DNA of 64,000 nt, taken from positions 1,550,001-1,614,000 of the forward strand of contig NZ_CP053642.1 of assembly GCF_013177295.1 (NCBI RefSeq). Direction: 5' to 3'. Both the position numbers and the translations under genes were made by a program. Source of the DNA: Actinomyces marmotae (lineage in GTDB: Bacteria; Actinomycetota; Actinomycetes; Actinomycetales; Actinomycetaceae). Numbering within the stretch: position 1 is the first letter of the stretch; each line of letters starts with the position of its first letter. This document shows positions 9,544-17,898 of the stretch, in pieces. The notes under the pieces were generated by a model. It was not told the origin of the DNA and ran no database searches. It was given only the letters and a program-made list of their open reading frames with translations.

Positions 9544-10284
9544 ATGGACGAAGCCTTGGAATCAGAGATCAGCAGCGGTGTGGGCGTCATCGACAAGGCG
9601 GCCCTCGTCATGAGCGCCCTGGAGGCGGGCCCGGCGACACTCGCCCAGCTCGTCTCCTCGACCCACTTGGCCAGGCCGACGGCCCACCGCATCGCCGTCG
9701 CCCTGGAGTACCACCGACTGGTCTCGCGCGACTCGCAGGGGCGCTTCATCCTCGGCCCGCGCCTAACCGAGCTCGCCTCGGCCGCCGGCGAGGATCACCT
9801 CCTGACGGCCGCCGGCCCGGTGCTGGCGGCTTTGCGGGACAAGACGCACGAGTCCGCCCAGCTCTACCGCCGCCAGGGGGACGTGCGCGTGTGCGTGGCC
9901 AACGCCGAGCGCCCCATCGGCCTGCGCGACTCCATCCCGGTGGGGGCGACGATGTCCATGCTGGGCGGCTCGGGGGCGCAGGTGCTGCTGGCCTGGGAGG
10001 AGCCGGACAGGCTGCACAGGGGCCTGGTGGGGGCGCGCTTCAACGCCACGATGCTCTCAGCGGTGCGCCGGCGCGGCTGGGCGCAGTCCGTGGGCGAGCG
10101 AGAGCCGGGCGTCGCCTCGGTCTCGGCCCCCGTGCGCGGGGCGAGCGGCAAGGTGATCGCGGCCGTGTCGATCTCCGGGCCGATCGAGCGGATGGGCCGC
10201 CAGCCGGGCCGCGTGCACGGCGCCGTGGTCATGGCCGCCGCCCGCCGCCTATCCGAGATCCTGCGGACCGCCGACGAGGGCTGA
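9544..10284 (+). CDS. ndgR: IclR-family regulator (NdgR/LtbR-like)
   Basis: Cytoplasmic IclR-family transcription regulator, 246 residues from the ATG at 9544. The N-terminal winged HTH spans about residues 12-70 (VIDKAALVMSALEAGPATLA ... RPTAHRIAVALEYHRLVSR). A shortened effector-binding domain follows, with LRDSIPVGATMSMLGGSGAQVLLAW and SVSAPVRGASGKVIAAVSISGP. Divergent placement next to leuCD matches NdgR (Streptomyces) and LtbR (Corynebacterium), which control leucine and other amino-acid genes. An ATG-type upstream extension exists but lacks a ribosome-binding site. Confidence 0.85.
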   Translation: MDEALESEISSGVGVIDKAALVMSALEAGPATLAQLVSSTHLARPTAHRIAVALEYHRLVSRDSQGRFILGPRLTELASAAGEDHLLTAAGPVLAALRDKTHESAQLYRRQGDVRVCVANAERPIGLRDSIPVGATMSMLGGSGAQVLLAWEEPDRLHRGLVGARFNATMLSAVRRRGWAQSVGEREPGVASVSAPVRGASGKVIAAVSISGPIERMGRQPGRVHGAVVMAAARRLSEILRTADEG

Positions 10285-10312
10285 CCCCTCCCCCCTCCCC
10301 TCCCCCCTCGCC

Positions 10313-10422
10313 GAGACCGGTCGAAAATAAGAGCGAGACCGGTCGAAAACAGGAGCGAGACCGGTCGAAAATAAGAGCGAGACCGGTCGAAAACAAGAGC
10401 GAGACCGGTCGATACCGGGAGC
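10313..10422. repeat. Five tandem 22-bp repeats with GACCGGTC core (array A)
   Basis: Five head-to-tail units begin at 10313, 10335, 10357, 10379 and 10401. Each starts GAGACCGGTCGA and contains the perfect 8-bp palindrome GACCGGTC followed by an A-rich segment. The last unit is degenerate. The array starts 29 bp after the stop of the IclR-type gene. The same unit recurs inverted at 10817-10916. Confidence 0.9.
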
Positions 10423-10816
10423 GGGGCCTCCGTGTTGGTTGCGGGTGGGCGGCGGCCAGCAGGCGGGTGGGGTCGATGACCACCAGAAGCCGCCGTACGG
10501 CTTCGTCGCGATCGAGGAGATCCATCCGCGCGAGCTGGAGAACCACGCGCGGAAGCGCATGAGAACGCGCAGCGGGCTCGACGACGAGCAGTCACTGCAT
10601 GGTCTGCTCACAGGGCCGTCGTTCTCAACGCGCCGCTAACCCACCCCCTCCGCGTTCCACCCGCTCACCCAGCCGGTGGCGTGGGTCAGGGGGCGGGGGA
10701 ACCACCTGCGAGACCGGCCCGTCACGCTACGGCGCCGCCGACGGCGCGGCGGTGGCCATCGTGAGCCCCGCCGTCCTCACTGGTGTCGTCCTGCGGTCGA
10801 CCGTCGGCGAGGTCGG
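10423..10816. other. Gene-poor segment enclosed by inverted repeat arrays
   Basis: 394 bp bounded by array A and its inverted counterpart array B. Short open frames exist on both strands (for example 10439-10639 plus), but none has a convincing ribosome-binding site or a recognisable domain. It may be a decayed mobile insert or simply intergenic. Confidence 0.4.
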
Positions 10817-10916
10817 GGAACCGGTCTCGCTCCTGTTTTCGACCGGTCTCGCTCCTGTTTTCGACCGGTCTCGCCGCTGTTTTCGACCGGTCTCGCTCCT
10901 GTTTTCGACCGGTCTC
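10817..10916. repeat. Inverted array of 22-bp GACCGGTC repeats (array B)
   Basis: Four complete units (10829-10850, 10851-10872, 10873-10894, 10895-10916) and one partial unit at 10817-10828, in reverse-complement orientation relative to array A. The last unit ends 27 bp before the pimB ATG, so it overlaps the expected promoter or leader of pimB. Confidence 0.9.
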
Positions 10917-10943
10917 GATGGAGAGGTCTTCTAGACTCCCGGC

Positions 10944-12083
10944 ATGCGCCGGACACTCCTCGTCACCAACGACTTCCCGCCCGTCGTGGGAGGGATCCAG
11001 TCCTATCTCGACGACTACACCCGCCGCCTACCGCCCTCAGATCTAACCGTCCTGGCCTCCACTCCCCCCGAGGGCCCCGAGGCCGCCGCGGCCTTCGACT
11101 CCGAGGCCCCCTTCGACGTCATCCGCATGCCCACCCACATGCTCCTGCCCACGCCGGGGGCGCGGAGCAGGATGCGGGGGATCATCGCCGAGCGCGGTAT
11201 CGAGACCGTCTGGTTCGGCGCCGCCGCGCCGCTCGGGCTGCTTGGCCGCGCCGCGAGGGGGGCCGGCGCGAGCCGCGTCATCGCCACGACTCACGGGCAC
11301 GAGGTCGGCTGGTCCATGCTGCCCGGCTCCCGCCGGCTCCTGCGCCGCATCCTCCGCGAAGCCGACGTCGTCACCTACATCTCCGAGTACACGCTCGGTC
11401 GCCTGCGCCCCTTCATGCCATCGGGCACCCTCACCACTCATCTTCCCAGCGGCATCGACGTCGACCGCTTCCGCCCCGATCCCGCCGCCCGCGCCGCGCT
11501 CCGCGCCCGCTACCGGCTGGGGGGCGCCCCGACGGTGGTGTGCGTGTCCCGGCTCGTGGCGCGCAAGGGTCAGGACTCCCTCATCGAGGCCTGGCCGCGC
11601 GTGGTGGAGCGCGTCCCGGGGGCCCGCCTGGTCATCGTGGGATGGGGCACTTACGCGCGCCGCCTGGCGCTCCTCAAGCGGCGCTCCCCCGTGCGCGATT
11701 CCATCATCCTGACCGGCGAGGTCCCCTACGGCGAGCTGCCCGGGCATGTGGCCATGGGGGACGTGTTCGCCATGCCCTGCCGCACGCGCGGCGGGGGCCT
11801 CGACGTCGAGGGCCTGGGCATCGTGTTCCTCGAGGCCTCCGCGGCGGGACTGCCCGTCATCGCGGGGACCAGCGGTGGCGCGCCCGAGACCGTCGTGGAG
11901 GGCGTGACTGGGAACGTGGTTGACGGGCGCGACCAGGACGCGCTCGTGGAAGCGATCGTCCGCCAACTCTCCGACGCCGATGCGCGCGCCCGGATGGGCG
12001 CCGCCGGCAGGGAACTCATGATCGATCGCTGGACGTGGCCGTCCCTGGTGGAGCGGCTGGTCCGCGCGATCGACGAGCGCTAA
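10944..12083 (+). CDS. pimB: GT4 mannosyltransferase, PimB-like
   Basis: GT-B fold glycosyltransferase of family 4, 379 residues, like the PimB' enzymes that add the second mannose of phosphatidylinositol mannosides from GDP-mannose on the cytoplasmic membrane face. The start TNDFPPVVGGIQSYL is the characteristic PimB' N-terminus. Donor-binding motifs are VSRLVARKGQD, the GGGLDVEGLGIVFLEA EX7E region and AGTSGGAPETV. Substrate assignment rests on family resemblance; other mannosyl transfers (lipoglycan) remain possible. It ends 25 bp from the convergent nrdR. Confidence 0.85.
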   Translation: MRRTLLVTNDFPPVVGGIQSYLDDYTRRLPPSDLTVLASTPPEGPEAAAAFDSEAPFDVIRMPTHMLLPTPGARSRMRGIIAERGIETVWFGAAAPLGLLGRAARGAGASRVIATTHGHEVGWSMLPGSRRLLRRILREADVVTYISEYTLGRLRPFMPSGTLTTHLPSGIDVDRFRPDPAARAALRARYRLGGAPTVVCVSRLVARKGQDSLIEAWPRVVERVPGARLVIVGWGTYARRLALLKRRSPVRDSIILTGEVPYGELPGHVAMGDVFAMPCRTRGGGLDVEGLGIVFLEASAAGLPVIAGTSGGAPETVVEGVTGNVVDGRDQDALVEAIVRQLSDADARARMGAAGRELMIDRWTWPSLVERLVRAIDER

Positions 12084-12108
12084 GGAGGCGGCGGGCCCTC
12101 CCGGTGGC

Positions 12109-12558
12109 TCAGGCGTGCGCCGCGCGGAGGTCGGCGATGGCCCGCTCGAAGTCCTCCAGGCTGTTGAAGTTGGAGTAGACCGAGGCGAAGCGGAGGTAGG
12201 CGACCTCATCGAGCTCGCGCAGCGGCCCGAGGATCGCCAGGCCGACCTCATGGGAGTCGACGATGGCATGGCCGGTGGCGCGGATGGCCTCCTCCACCTT
12301 GTGGGCCAGCAGCGCGAGGTCATCATTGGAGACCGGGCGGCCCTGGCAGGCCCGGCGCACGCCCACGATCACCTTGTCCCGGGAGAACGGCTCGACGGCG
12401 CCGGAGCGCTTGCGGACGGACAGGCTGGCCGTCTCGATGGTCGTGTAGCGCCGACCGCAGGCCGGGCACTCTCGGCGACGACGGATGGCCAGGCCGTCAT
12501 CGGAGGTCCGGGAGTCGACCACGCGGGAGCCGTCGTGGCGGCAGAAGGGGCAGTGCAC
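12109..12558 (-). CDS. nrdR: Transcriptional repressor NrdR
   Basis: Zinc-ribbon and ATP-cone repressor of ribonucleotide reductase genes, 149 residues. The zinc ribbon is [16 protein letters not shown] ... [14 protein letters not shown]. The ATP-cone follows ([20 protein letters not shown]). The GTG at 12558 is chosen because the zinc ribbon starts immediately there and GAGGAG sits upstream. It is next to the LysM/lexA pair, as in mycobacteria, where nrdR, the LexA-controlled LysM gene and lexA are clustered. Confidence 0.96.
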   Translation of the reverse strand: MHCPFCRHDGSRVVDSRTSDDGLAIRRRRECPACGRRYTTIETASLSVRKRSGAVEPFSRDKVIVGVRRACQGRPVSNDDLALLAHKVEEAIRATGHAIVDSHEVGLAILGPLRELDEVAYLRFASVYSNFNSLEDFERAIADLRAAHA

Positions 12559-12664
12559 GCGGGCTCCTCGGGGTTGAAGCATGGCCTGTGACGTGGAGCC
12601 TAGGCGCCCACCGCCGTCGCCGCAAGGAGCCGCGCGCCCAGCGACCGCCCCTCTGGGCGATTCG

Positions 12665-13462
12665 TCAGTGGGCGGGGACGACGAGGCTCTGCCCCGGGTG
12701 GATCGTTGAGGAGTCGAGGCCATTGAGGTCGACGATCTGAGCCATGGCCTCGGACACGTCCGCCGCGCCCGTGGCGGCGGCGACGTCCCACAGGGACTGG
12801 CCCGGCTGGACCGTGGTCGTGGAGGTCTTCGCGGGGGCCATGAGACCACTGCCGATGATTCCCGCGGCGGCGGCCAGCGCGAGTAGGACGACGACCATCA
12901 TCGAGACGACGGCCCAACGCATGGGCGCCGGCAGCGAGGCGAGGACTCCCCGAGAAGCCCCTCGCCCAGCGCGCGCGGCGCCCCCAGCATGCCCGGCGCG
13001 CGCGGCACCCCCACCCCGCTTGGAGGCTCCTGCCCGCCCCATCCCTTGCGCGGGCCCAGCCTGGGCCGGGCCCGCCGCGGGGGCGCGCCTCTGGGCGCCG
13101 CGGATGGCGGGATGGGTCGGCGCGAGGCTCGCGAGCTCGGCGAGCCCCGCGCGGGAGCGCGGCTCTAACGCCCCGGGCGCAGCGCTCCGGCGAGCCCCCG
13201 AGGCGGGGCGCGGGCGGGCGGAGCGCGGCGCGCTCGGGCGCCGGCGCAGGTCGGCGGGAGCCGCGATGGCGGGGAGCTCCGGAGCATCCATCCCGGAGAC
13301 GAGCCGCAGGCGCGGGCGGCGGGAAACGCCGGCGGTGCGCGCGGGCAGCGCCTCCTGCTCGGCAGTCTCCGCGCGAGGGGCTGAGGCCGCCGAGCTCGCG
13401 GACAGGGGCGTGACCATCCGCAGGCGGCGGGACGGCTGCGGCGGGAGTGCGAGTGCGCTCAC
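12665..13462 (-). CDS. SOS-controlled LysM membrane protein (ChiZ/DivS-like)
   Basis: 265-residue protein divergent from lexA. A long Ala/Arg/Pro-rich cytoplasmic region (about residues 1-185) leads to one membrane segment ([20 protein letters not shown]) and an extracellular LysM domain ([17 protein letters not shown] ... [12 protein letters not shown]). This matches LexA-regulated division inhibitors such as Rv2719c (ChiZ) and DivS, which delay septation after DNA damage. The GTG at 13462 has AGGAGG six bases upstream. An ATG at 13483 lies inside an SOS box and has no ribosome-binding site. Function is inferred from position and architecture. Confidence 0.85.
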   Translation of the reverse strand: MSALALPPQPSRRLRMVTPLSASSAASAPRAETAEQEALPARTAGVSRRPRLRLVSGMDAPELPAIAAPADLRRRPSAPRSARPRPASGARRSAAPGALEPRSRAGLAELASLAPTHPAIRGAQRRAPAAGPAQAGPAQGMGRAGASKRGGGAARAGHAGGAARAGRGASRGVLASLPAPMRWAVVSMMVVVLLALAAAAGIIGSGLMAPAKTSTTTVQPGQSLWDVAAATGAADVSEAMAQIVDLNGLDSSTIHPGQSLVVPAH

Positions 13463-13475
13463 GGGGAACCTCCTA

Positions 13476-13487
13476 GAACACATGTTC
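13476..13487. promoter_or_regulatory. SOS box 1 (LexA site)
   Basis: GAACACATGTTC, a perfect GAAC-N4-GTTC site just upstream of the LysM protein start. Confidence 0.85.
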
Positions 13488-13490
13488 GAC

Positions 13491-13502
13491 GAACAACTGT
13501 TC
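13491..13502. promoter_or_regulatory. SOS box 2 (LexA site)
   Basis: GAACAACTGTTC, a second perfect GAAC-N4-GTTC site 3 bp from the first. Two adjacent sites suggest tight repression of the LysM gene. Confidence 0.85.
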
Positions 13503-13542
13503 GAAGAATAGCGAGTCCGGCGCGACACGTCCAGCATATTTC

Positions 13543-13554
13543 GAACATGTGTTT
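13543..13554. promoter_or_regulatory. SOS box 3 (LexA site, one mismatch)
   Basis: GAACATGTGTTT matches GAAC-N4-GTTC except for the last base. It lies closer to lexA and could mediate autoregulation. Confidence 0.7.
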
Positions 13555-13716
13555 GAATGACTGGCGGGCTGGCCGTATGGTTGACGGCGAACAGGACATC
13601 ACCGGGCACTGACACGAATCCGGCGCCCTTAACCGCTCGCACCGGGCCCGTGGTCGCCCCGGCGCCCCGGCGCCGGCCTGATCCGGCAGCCCGTCCGCAC
13701 TACCGAGGAGATCGCG

Positions 13717-14610
13717 ATGAGCACATCCCGCGGCAGCGGCCGCCCCACGAAGGCACGAGCCGGGGGGCCGGCCGCCCGGCGGGCGGAGGGAGCCTGCGCG
13801 CGGGAGCGCCCCCACCGGGACGGCGCCCCCAGCGCCGGGGCCGCTGAGGGCTCTCGCAGCGCGGCCAGCGGCGATCGCGTTCTTGCGAGCCTCGATGAGC
13901 GCGCCCGCGCGGTGTACGAGGCCGTGCGTGACGCCGTCGTCGATCACGGCTACCCGCCCTCGATGCGCGAGATCGGGCAGAGGGTGGGGCTCACCAGCCC
14001 ATCGTCGGTCAAGCACCAGCTCGACAAGCTCGAGCGCCTCGGCCTGGTGCGCCGCGACCCCAAGCGGCCCCGCGCCCTGGAGGTCATCGTCCCCGAGGAG
14101 CCCAAGGCCCTCGCGTCCACCGCCGCCCCTGGGGGGCCCACGCTCCAGGTGGCCCCCGACCCGACCAGCCCCTCCCCCGCCACTGCCGCCGCCCTGCCCA
14201 TGCTGCCGGGAGTGGCCGAGGGGGAGGCCGTAGCGGTGCCCCTCGTGGGGCGGATCGCGGCAGGCTCGCCCATCCTGGCCGAGCAGGAGGTCGAGGACGT
14301 CATGGCCCTGCCCCGGCGCCTGACCGGCTCCGGGCAACTCTTCATGCTCCAGGTTCACGGGGACTCGATGATCGACGCCGCGATCTGCGACGGCGACTGG
14401 GTGGTGGTCCGCGCCCAATCCGACGCCGCCAACGGGGAGATCGTCGCCGCCATGCTCGACGACGTCGACGGCGCCTCGGCCACGGTCAAGGTCCTGTCCC
14501 GCAAGGACGGGCACCAGTGGCTCCTACCGCGCAACCCCGACTACGCGCCGATCCCGGGCGACGACGCCACCATCATGGGACGGGTCGTCACCGTCCTGCG
14601 CGCGCTGTAG
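13717..14610 (+). CDS. lexA: SOS repressor LexA
   Basis: Repressor of the SOS regulon with RecA-stimulated self-cleavage. The protein has 297 residues, long for LexA because of a roughly 50-residue Ala/Arg/Gly-rich N-terminal extension and a roughly 50-residue Pro/Ala linker. The winged HTH follows the extension ([20 protein letters not shown]). The Ala-Gly cleavage site is in [11 protein letters not shown], the catalytic Ser in VHGDSMIDA and the Lys in ATVKVLSRK. The ATG at 13717 has GAGGAG upstream. Confidence 0.97.
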   Translation: MSTSRGSGRPTKARAGGPAARRAEGACARERPHRDGAPSAGAAEGSRSAASGDRVLASLDERARAVYEAVRDAVVDHGYPPSMREIGQRVGLTSPSSVKHQLDKLERLGLVRRDPKRPRALEVIVPEEPKALASTAAPGGPTLQVAPDPTSPSPATAAALPMLPGVAEGEAVAVPLVGRIAAGSPILAEQEVEDVMALPRRLTGSGQLFMLQVHGDSMIDAAICDGDWVVVRAQSDAANGEIVAAMLDDVDGASATVKVLSRKDGHQWLLPRNPDYAPIPGDDATIMGRVVTVLRAL

Positions 14611-14624
14611 CGAGCGCCCGCAAG

Positions 14625-14672
14625 GCGACGACGGCGCCCCCATCTATGACCGGATGGGGGCGCCGTCGTCGC
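14625..14672. terminator. Strong bidirectional terminator between lexA and ldh
   Basis: A 19-bp perfect inverted repeat (14625-14643 with 14654-14672) and a 10-nt loop, between the convergent stops of lexA and ldh. Confidence 0.85.
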
Positions 14673-14686
14673 GCGGGCGCGGGGCC

Positions 14687-15691
14687 TCAGTAGCCCAGGC
14701 CGCGGGCGACCTCGCGCAGGCGCTGGGCGGACGCGGTGAGGCGGTCGCGCTCGTCGAGGGTCAGGGGCAGCTCGAGGCGGCGCCCGGCGCCCTCGCGGCC
14801 GACGATCGTCGGGACCGCCATGCACACGTCCGAGATGCCGTGCCAGTTCTCCAGCAGCGGGGAGATGGTGAGCACGCGCTGCTCATCGTTGAGGACGGCG
14901 CTGATGATCTTCTGCACGGCCAGGCCGACCGCGTAGTTGGTCACGCCCTTGCCCTCGATGATGCGGTAGGCGGAGCGGACGACGTCATAGGCGATGCGGT
15001 CGCGCTTGGCCTGGTCGAAGATGCCGCCGTCGAGGGTCCTGCCCCACTGGGTGACCGGCACGCCGCCGATCTCGCAACTCGACCACAGGGCGACCTCGGA
15101 GTCGCCGTGCTCACCGGCGATGTAGCCGTGGATGTTCTGGGTGGCGGTGCCGGTCTCCAGGGAGACGAGGTAGCGCATGCGGGCGGTGTCCAGGACGGTG
15201 CCGGATCCGAAGACCTGGTTGTCGGGAAGGCCCGTGATCTTCCGGGCGCAGTAGGTAACGACGTCCACCGGGTTGGCCACGAGGAGGAAGATGGCGTGCG
15301 GGGCGACCTCGACGAGCTTGGGCAGGATCTTCTCCATGATGCCCACGGTGGCGCCGGCGAGATCGAGGCGGGACTGGCCGGGCTTCTGCTTGGCCCCGGC
15401 GGTGATGGCGATGACGTCGGCGCCGCGGCAGATCTCCGGGTCGTCGGAGCCGGAGACGGCGCCCGCGGAGGTGAACTGGATGCCCTGGGCGATGTCGAGG
15501 GCCTCGGCCTCGACCTTCTCCTTGGCGATGTCCTGCAAGACGATCTCGCGTGCCACGCCCTTGGTCACGCAGGCATAGGCGAGGGTGGAGCCCACGGCTC
15601 CGGCGCCGATGATGGCGACCTTCGAGGGGCGGCCGGACTTGCCCGTCGGGTAGGAGCCTTCAGCGGTGTTGGTGATCGCGGCGTCGGACAC
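14687..15691 (-). CDS. ldh: L-lactate dehydrogenase
   Basis: Interconverts pyruvate and L-lactate with NAD(H), regenerating NAD+ in fermentation. 334 residues. Rossmann motif IGAGAVGSTLAYA, NAD/substrate segments ITAGAKQKPGQSR and VANPVDVVTY, and the active-site GEHGDSE with the catalytic His. GTG at 15691 has GGAGG six bases upstream; the longer open frame has no such support. A monocistronic gene, with dinG 176 bp upstream. That interval shows no further gene. Confidence 0.97.
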   Translation of the reverse strand: MSDAAITNTAEGSYPTGKSGRPSKVAIIGAGAVGSTLAYACVTKGVAREIVLQDIAKEKVEAEALDIAQGIQFTSAGAVSGSDDPEICRGADVIAITAGAKQKPGQSRLDLAGATVGIMEKILPKLVEVAPHAIFLLVANPVDVVTYCARKITGLPDNQVFGSGTVLDTARMRYLVSLETGTATQNIHGYIAGEHGDSEVALWSSCEIGGVPVTQWGRTLDGGIFDQAKRDRIAYDVVRSAYRIIEGKGVTNYAVGLAVQKIISAVLNDEQRVLTISPLLENWHGISDVCMAVPTIVGREGAGRRLELPLTLDERDRLTASAQRLREVARGLGY

Positions 15692-15867
15692 GGAAAACCT
15701 CCAGATCTTCGGGGATGGGCCGTTCGGCCCAGGGCCCAGCCTAGTCGCAAGAGGGACGGGCCACAGCGGCCCTAAGCCCCGGAGCCGCATGACTCGGCGT
15801 CGCCTCCCTCGGCCGCCATCAGCGGAGGCGCCATCAGCGGGGCGCCCTCGCCCGTCTCAGCGCTCAT

Positions 15868-17898
15868 CTAGCGCCCGGCCGCCGCGAGCCGCTTGAGCGC
15901 CCCGAGGACGACCTCTCGCTCGGTCGTGGGCCACAGGGCCGGCATGGAGCGGGCCAGGAAGGCACCGTAGCGGGCGCGGCGCAGCCGGGGGTCGAGAACG
16001 GCGACGACGCCGCGGTCGTCCGAGCGGCGCACGAGCCGCCCCGCGCCCTGGGCGAGCAGGAGCGCGGCATGCGTGGCGGACACGGACATGAAGCCGTTGC
16101 CCCCCGCCGCGCTGACCGCCTCGGCGCGGGCGTTGGCCACGGGATCGTCCGGGCGGGGGAAGGGGATGCGGTCGATGATGACCAGCCGGCAGGCCCTGCC
16201 CGGCACGTCCACCCCCTGCCACAGGCTCAGGGTGCCCACCAGGCAGGAGTCCTCGTCCTCGGCGAAGGCGCGCACGAGCGTGGGCAGCTGGTCCTCCCCC
16301 TGGGCGTAGACGGTCAGGCCGGTGGCGCCGCGCAGCAGGGAGGCGGCCTCCTCGGCGGCCCGCCTGGAGGAGAACAGGCCCAGCATCCCGCCGCCGGAGG
16401 CCTCGGTGAGGGCGAGGACCTCGTCGAGCGCGGCCTCGGAGATGCCCTTCTGGGGGCGGGGCAGGTGCGTGGGGGTGTAGAGGATGCCCTGGCGGGCGTA
16501 GTCGAAGGGCGTGCCGACGTCGATCCCGTCCCACGCGGTGCCTCCCAGCGCGAGGCCCAGCGCCCGCGCCATGGGGCCGAAGCTCCCTCCCAGCGCGAGG
16601 GTCGCCGAGGTCAGCACGGCGGCCCGACCCTCAAGGAGGGTGTCGGCGACCCTGCCCGCCACGTCGATGGGGGCGAGCAGGAGGCGCGGCGGGTCGGCGC
16701 CCATGCGGGGCCTCTCAATCCAGGCCACGTCCCGGCGGGCCTCCACGCTTCCCGAGGTCATGCGCTCGACGGCGTCGAGGAGGTCGGCGACGGCGGTGCG
16801 CGCCAGGGCGATCGCGCCGGCGTCTCCTGAGCGGGCCTTGGCGGCCTCGCGGATGTCGCCGGCCATTCGCCGGGTGGCCTCGTCGAGAATGATGAGGGAG
16901 TCGTGGAGGGCCTGGGGCAGGCCCGCCTCGAGGCGCCCATCGGGCAGGTCGGCGAGAGCGAGCTGGAGGGCCTGACCGGCGGCCTCCAGGTCGGCGGCGA
17001 TGACGCCGGCGTGCTTGCGGGCGGTGGCGGCCGCGCGCATGACGGCCGCGGCGGACAGGCTCACGGTCCCCTGCGAGCGGACCCGGTCGGCGAGCTCGTG
17101 GGCCTCGTCGACGACGATGATGTCGTGCTCGGGCAGGACATTCGGATTGCCGGCGGCGGCGATGCCAAGCATCGCGTGGTTGGTGATGACCAGATCCGCC
17201 TCGCCGGCGGCGGCGCGGGCGAGCTCGGGGAAGCAGTCATCGTGGAAGGGGCAGGAGGCGCCCAGGCACTCGGCCCGGGAGACCGAGACCTGCGCCCAGG
17301 CGCGGTCCGTCACCCCCGGGACGAGGTCGTCGCGGTCGCCGGTGCCCGTGGTCGAGGCCCACTCGCGCAGGCGCAGCACCTGCTCGGCCAGGCTGGTGGC
17401 CCCCGCCTGCCCCAGGCGGGCGGGGGCCAGGGCGCTGGCGGCGGAGAAGAGCGAGTCGGCGTCGTCGTCCTCGGGGTAGCCCCCGGCCACGCGGTGGCGG
17501 CACAGGTAGTTCTGCCAGCCCTTGAGAAGGGCGATCGACGGGGCGCGGCCGGTGGCCTCCTGGACGGCGTCGGCGGCCAGGGGCGCATCCTTGGTGAGGA
17601 TCTGCCGTTGAAGAGCGAGCGTGGCGGTGGACACCACGGCCCGCTCCCCCGCCTCGACGGCGCGGGCGAGCACGGGCACGAGGTATCCCAGTGACTTCCC
17701 GGTGCCAGTGCCGGCCTGCACCATGAGGTGGGTGCCGTCGGCCAGGGCCTGGTGGACCCGGCTGGCCATCTCCTCCTGCCCGGCCCGGGGACTGCCGCCC
17801 ATGGCGTCGACGGCGTGGGCCAGGGCCGTCAGCGCTGTCAGCGCGGCGGCGCACGGGCCCTCGGCGCCGCCGGGCGGGCCCGCCGCCCGATCGCTCAC
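15868..17898 (-). CDS. dinG: DinG/XPD-like ATP-dependent DNA helicase
   Basis: Superfamily 2 iron-sulfur DNA helicase for repair, 676 residues. Walker A is AGTGTGKSLGYL. Four Cys (YLCRHR, ECLGASCPFHDDC) form the expected [4Fe-4S] site between motifs I and II. The DEAH box is VVDEAHELAD and a C-terminal helicase motif is QGAGRLVRRSDDRG. The GTG start overlaps the hflX stop by 4 bp, so it is translated with hflX. No SOS box was seen directly upstream. Confidence 0.93.
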   Translation of the reverse strand: MSDRAAGPPGGAEGPCAAALTALTALAHAVDAMGGSPRAGQEEMASRVHQALADGTHLMVQAGTGTGKSLGYLVPVLARAVEAGERAVVSTATLALQRQILTKDAPLAADAVQEATGRAPSIALLKGWQNYLCRHRVAGGYPEDDDADSLFSAASALAPARLGQAGATSLAEQVLRLREWASTTGTGDRDDLVPGVTDRAWAQVSVSRAECLGASCPFHDDCFPELARAAAGEADLVITNHAMLGIAAAGNPNVLPEHDIIVVDEAHELADRVRSQGTVSLSAAAVMRAAATARKHAGVIAADLEAAGQALQLALADLPDGRLEAGLPQALHDSLIILDEATRRMAGDIREAAKARSGDAGAIALARTAVADLLDAVERMTSGSVEARRDVAWIERPRMGADPPRLLLAPIDVAGRVADTLLEGRAAVLTSATLALGGSFGPMARALGLALGGTAWDGIDVGTPFDYARQGILYTPTHLPRPQKGISEAALDEVLALTEASGGGMLGLFSSRRAAEEAASLLRGATGLTVYAQGEDQLPTLVRAFAEDEDSCLVGTLSLWQGVDVPGRACRLVIIDRIPFPRPDDPVANARAEAVSAAGGNGFMSVSATHAALLLAQGAGRLVRRSDDRGVVAVLDPRLRRARYGAFLARSMPALWPTTEREVVLGALKRLAAAGR

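Noticed and set aside
10313..10422. CRISPR array
   Set aside because: The 22-bp units are directly adjacent without unique spacers, and no cas genes are present.
10439..10639. 66-codon plus-strand frame between the inverted arrays
   Set aside because: No ribosome-binding site, no recognisable domain, and competing frames on both strands.
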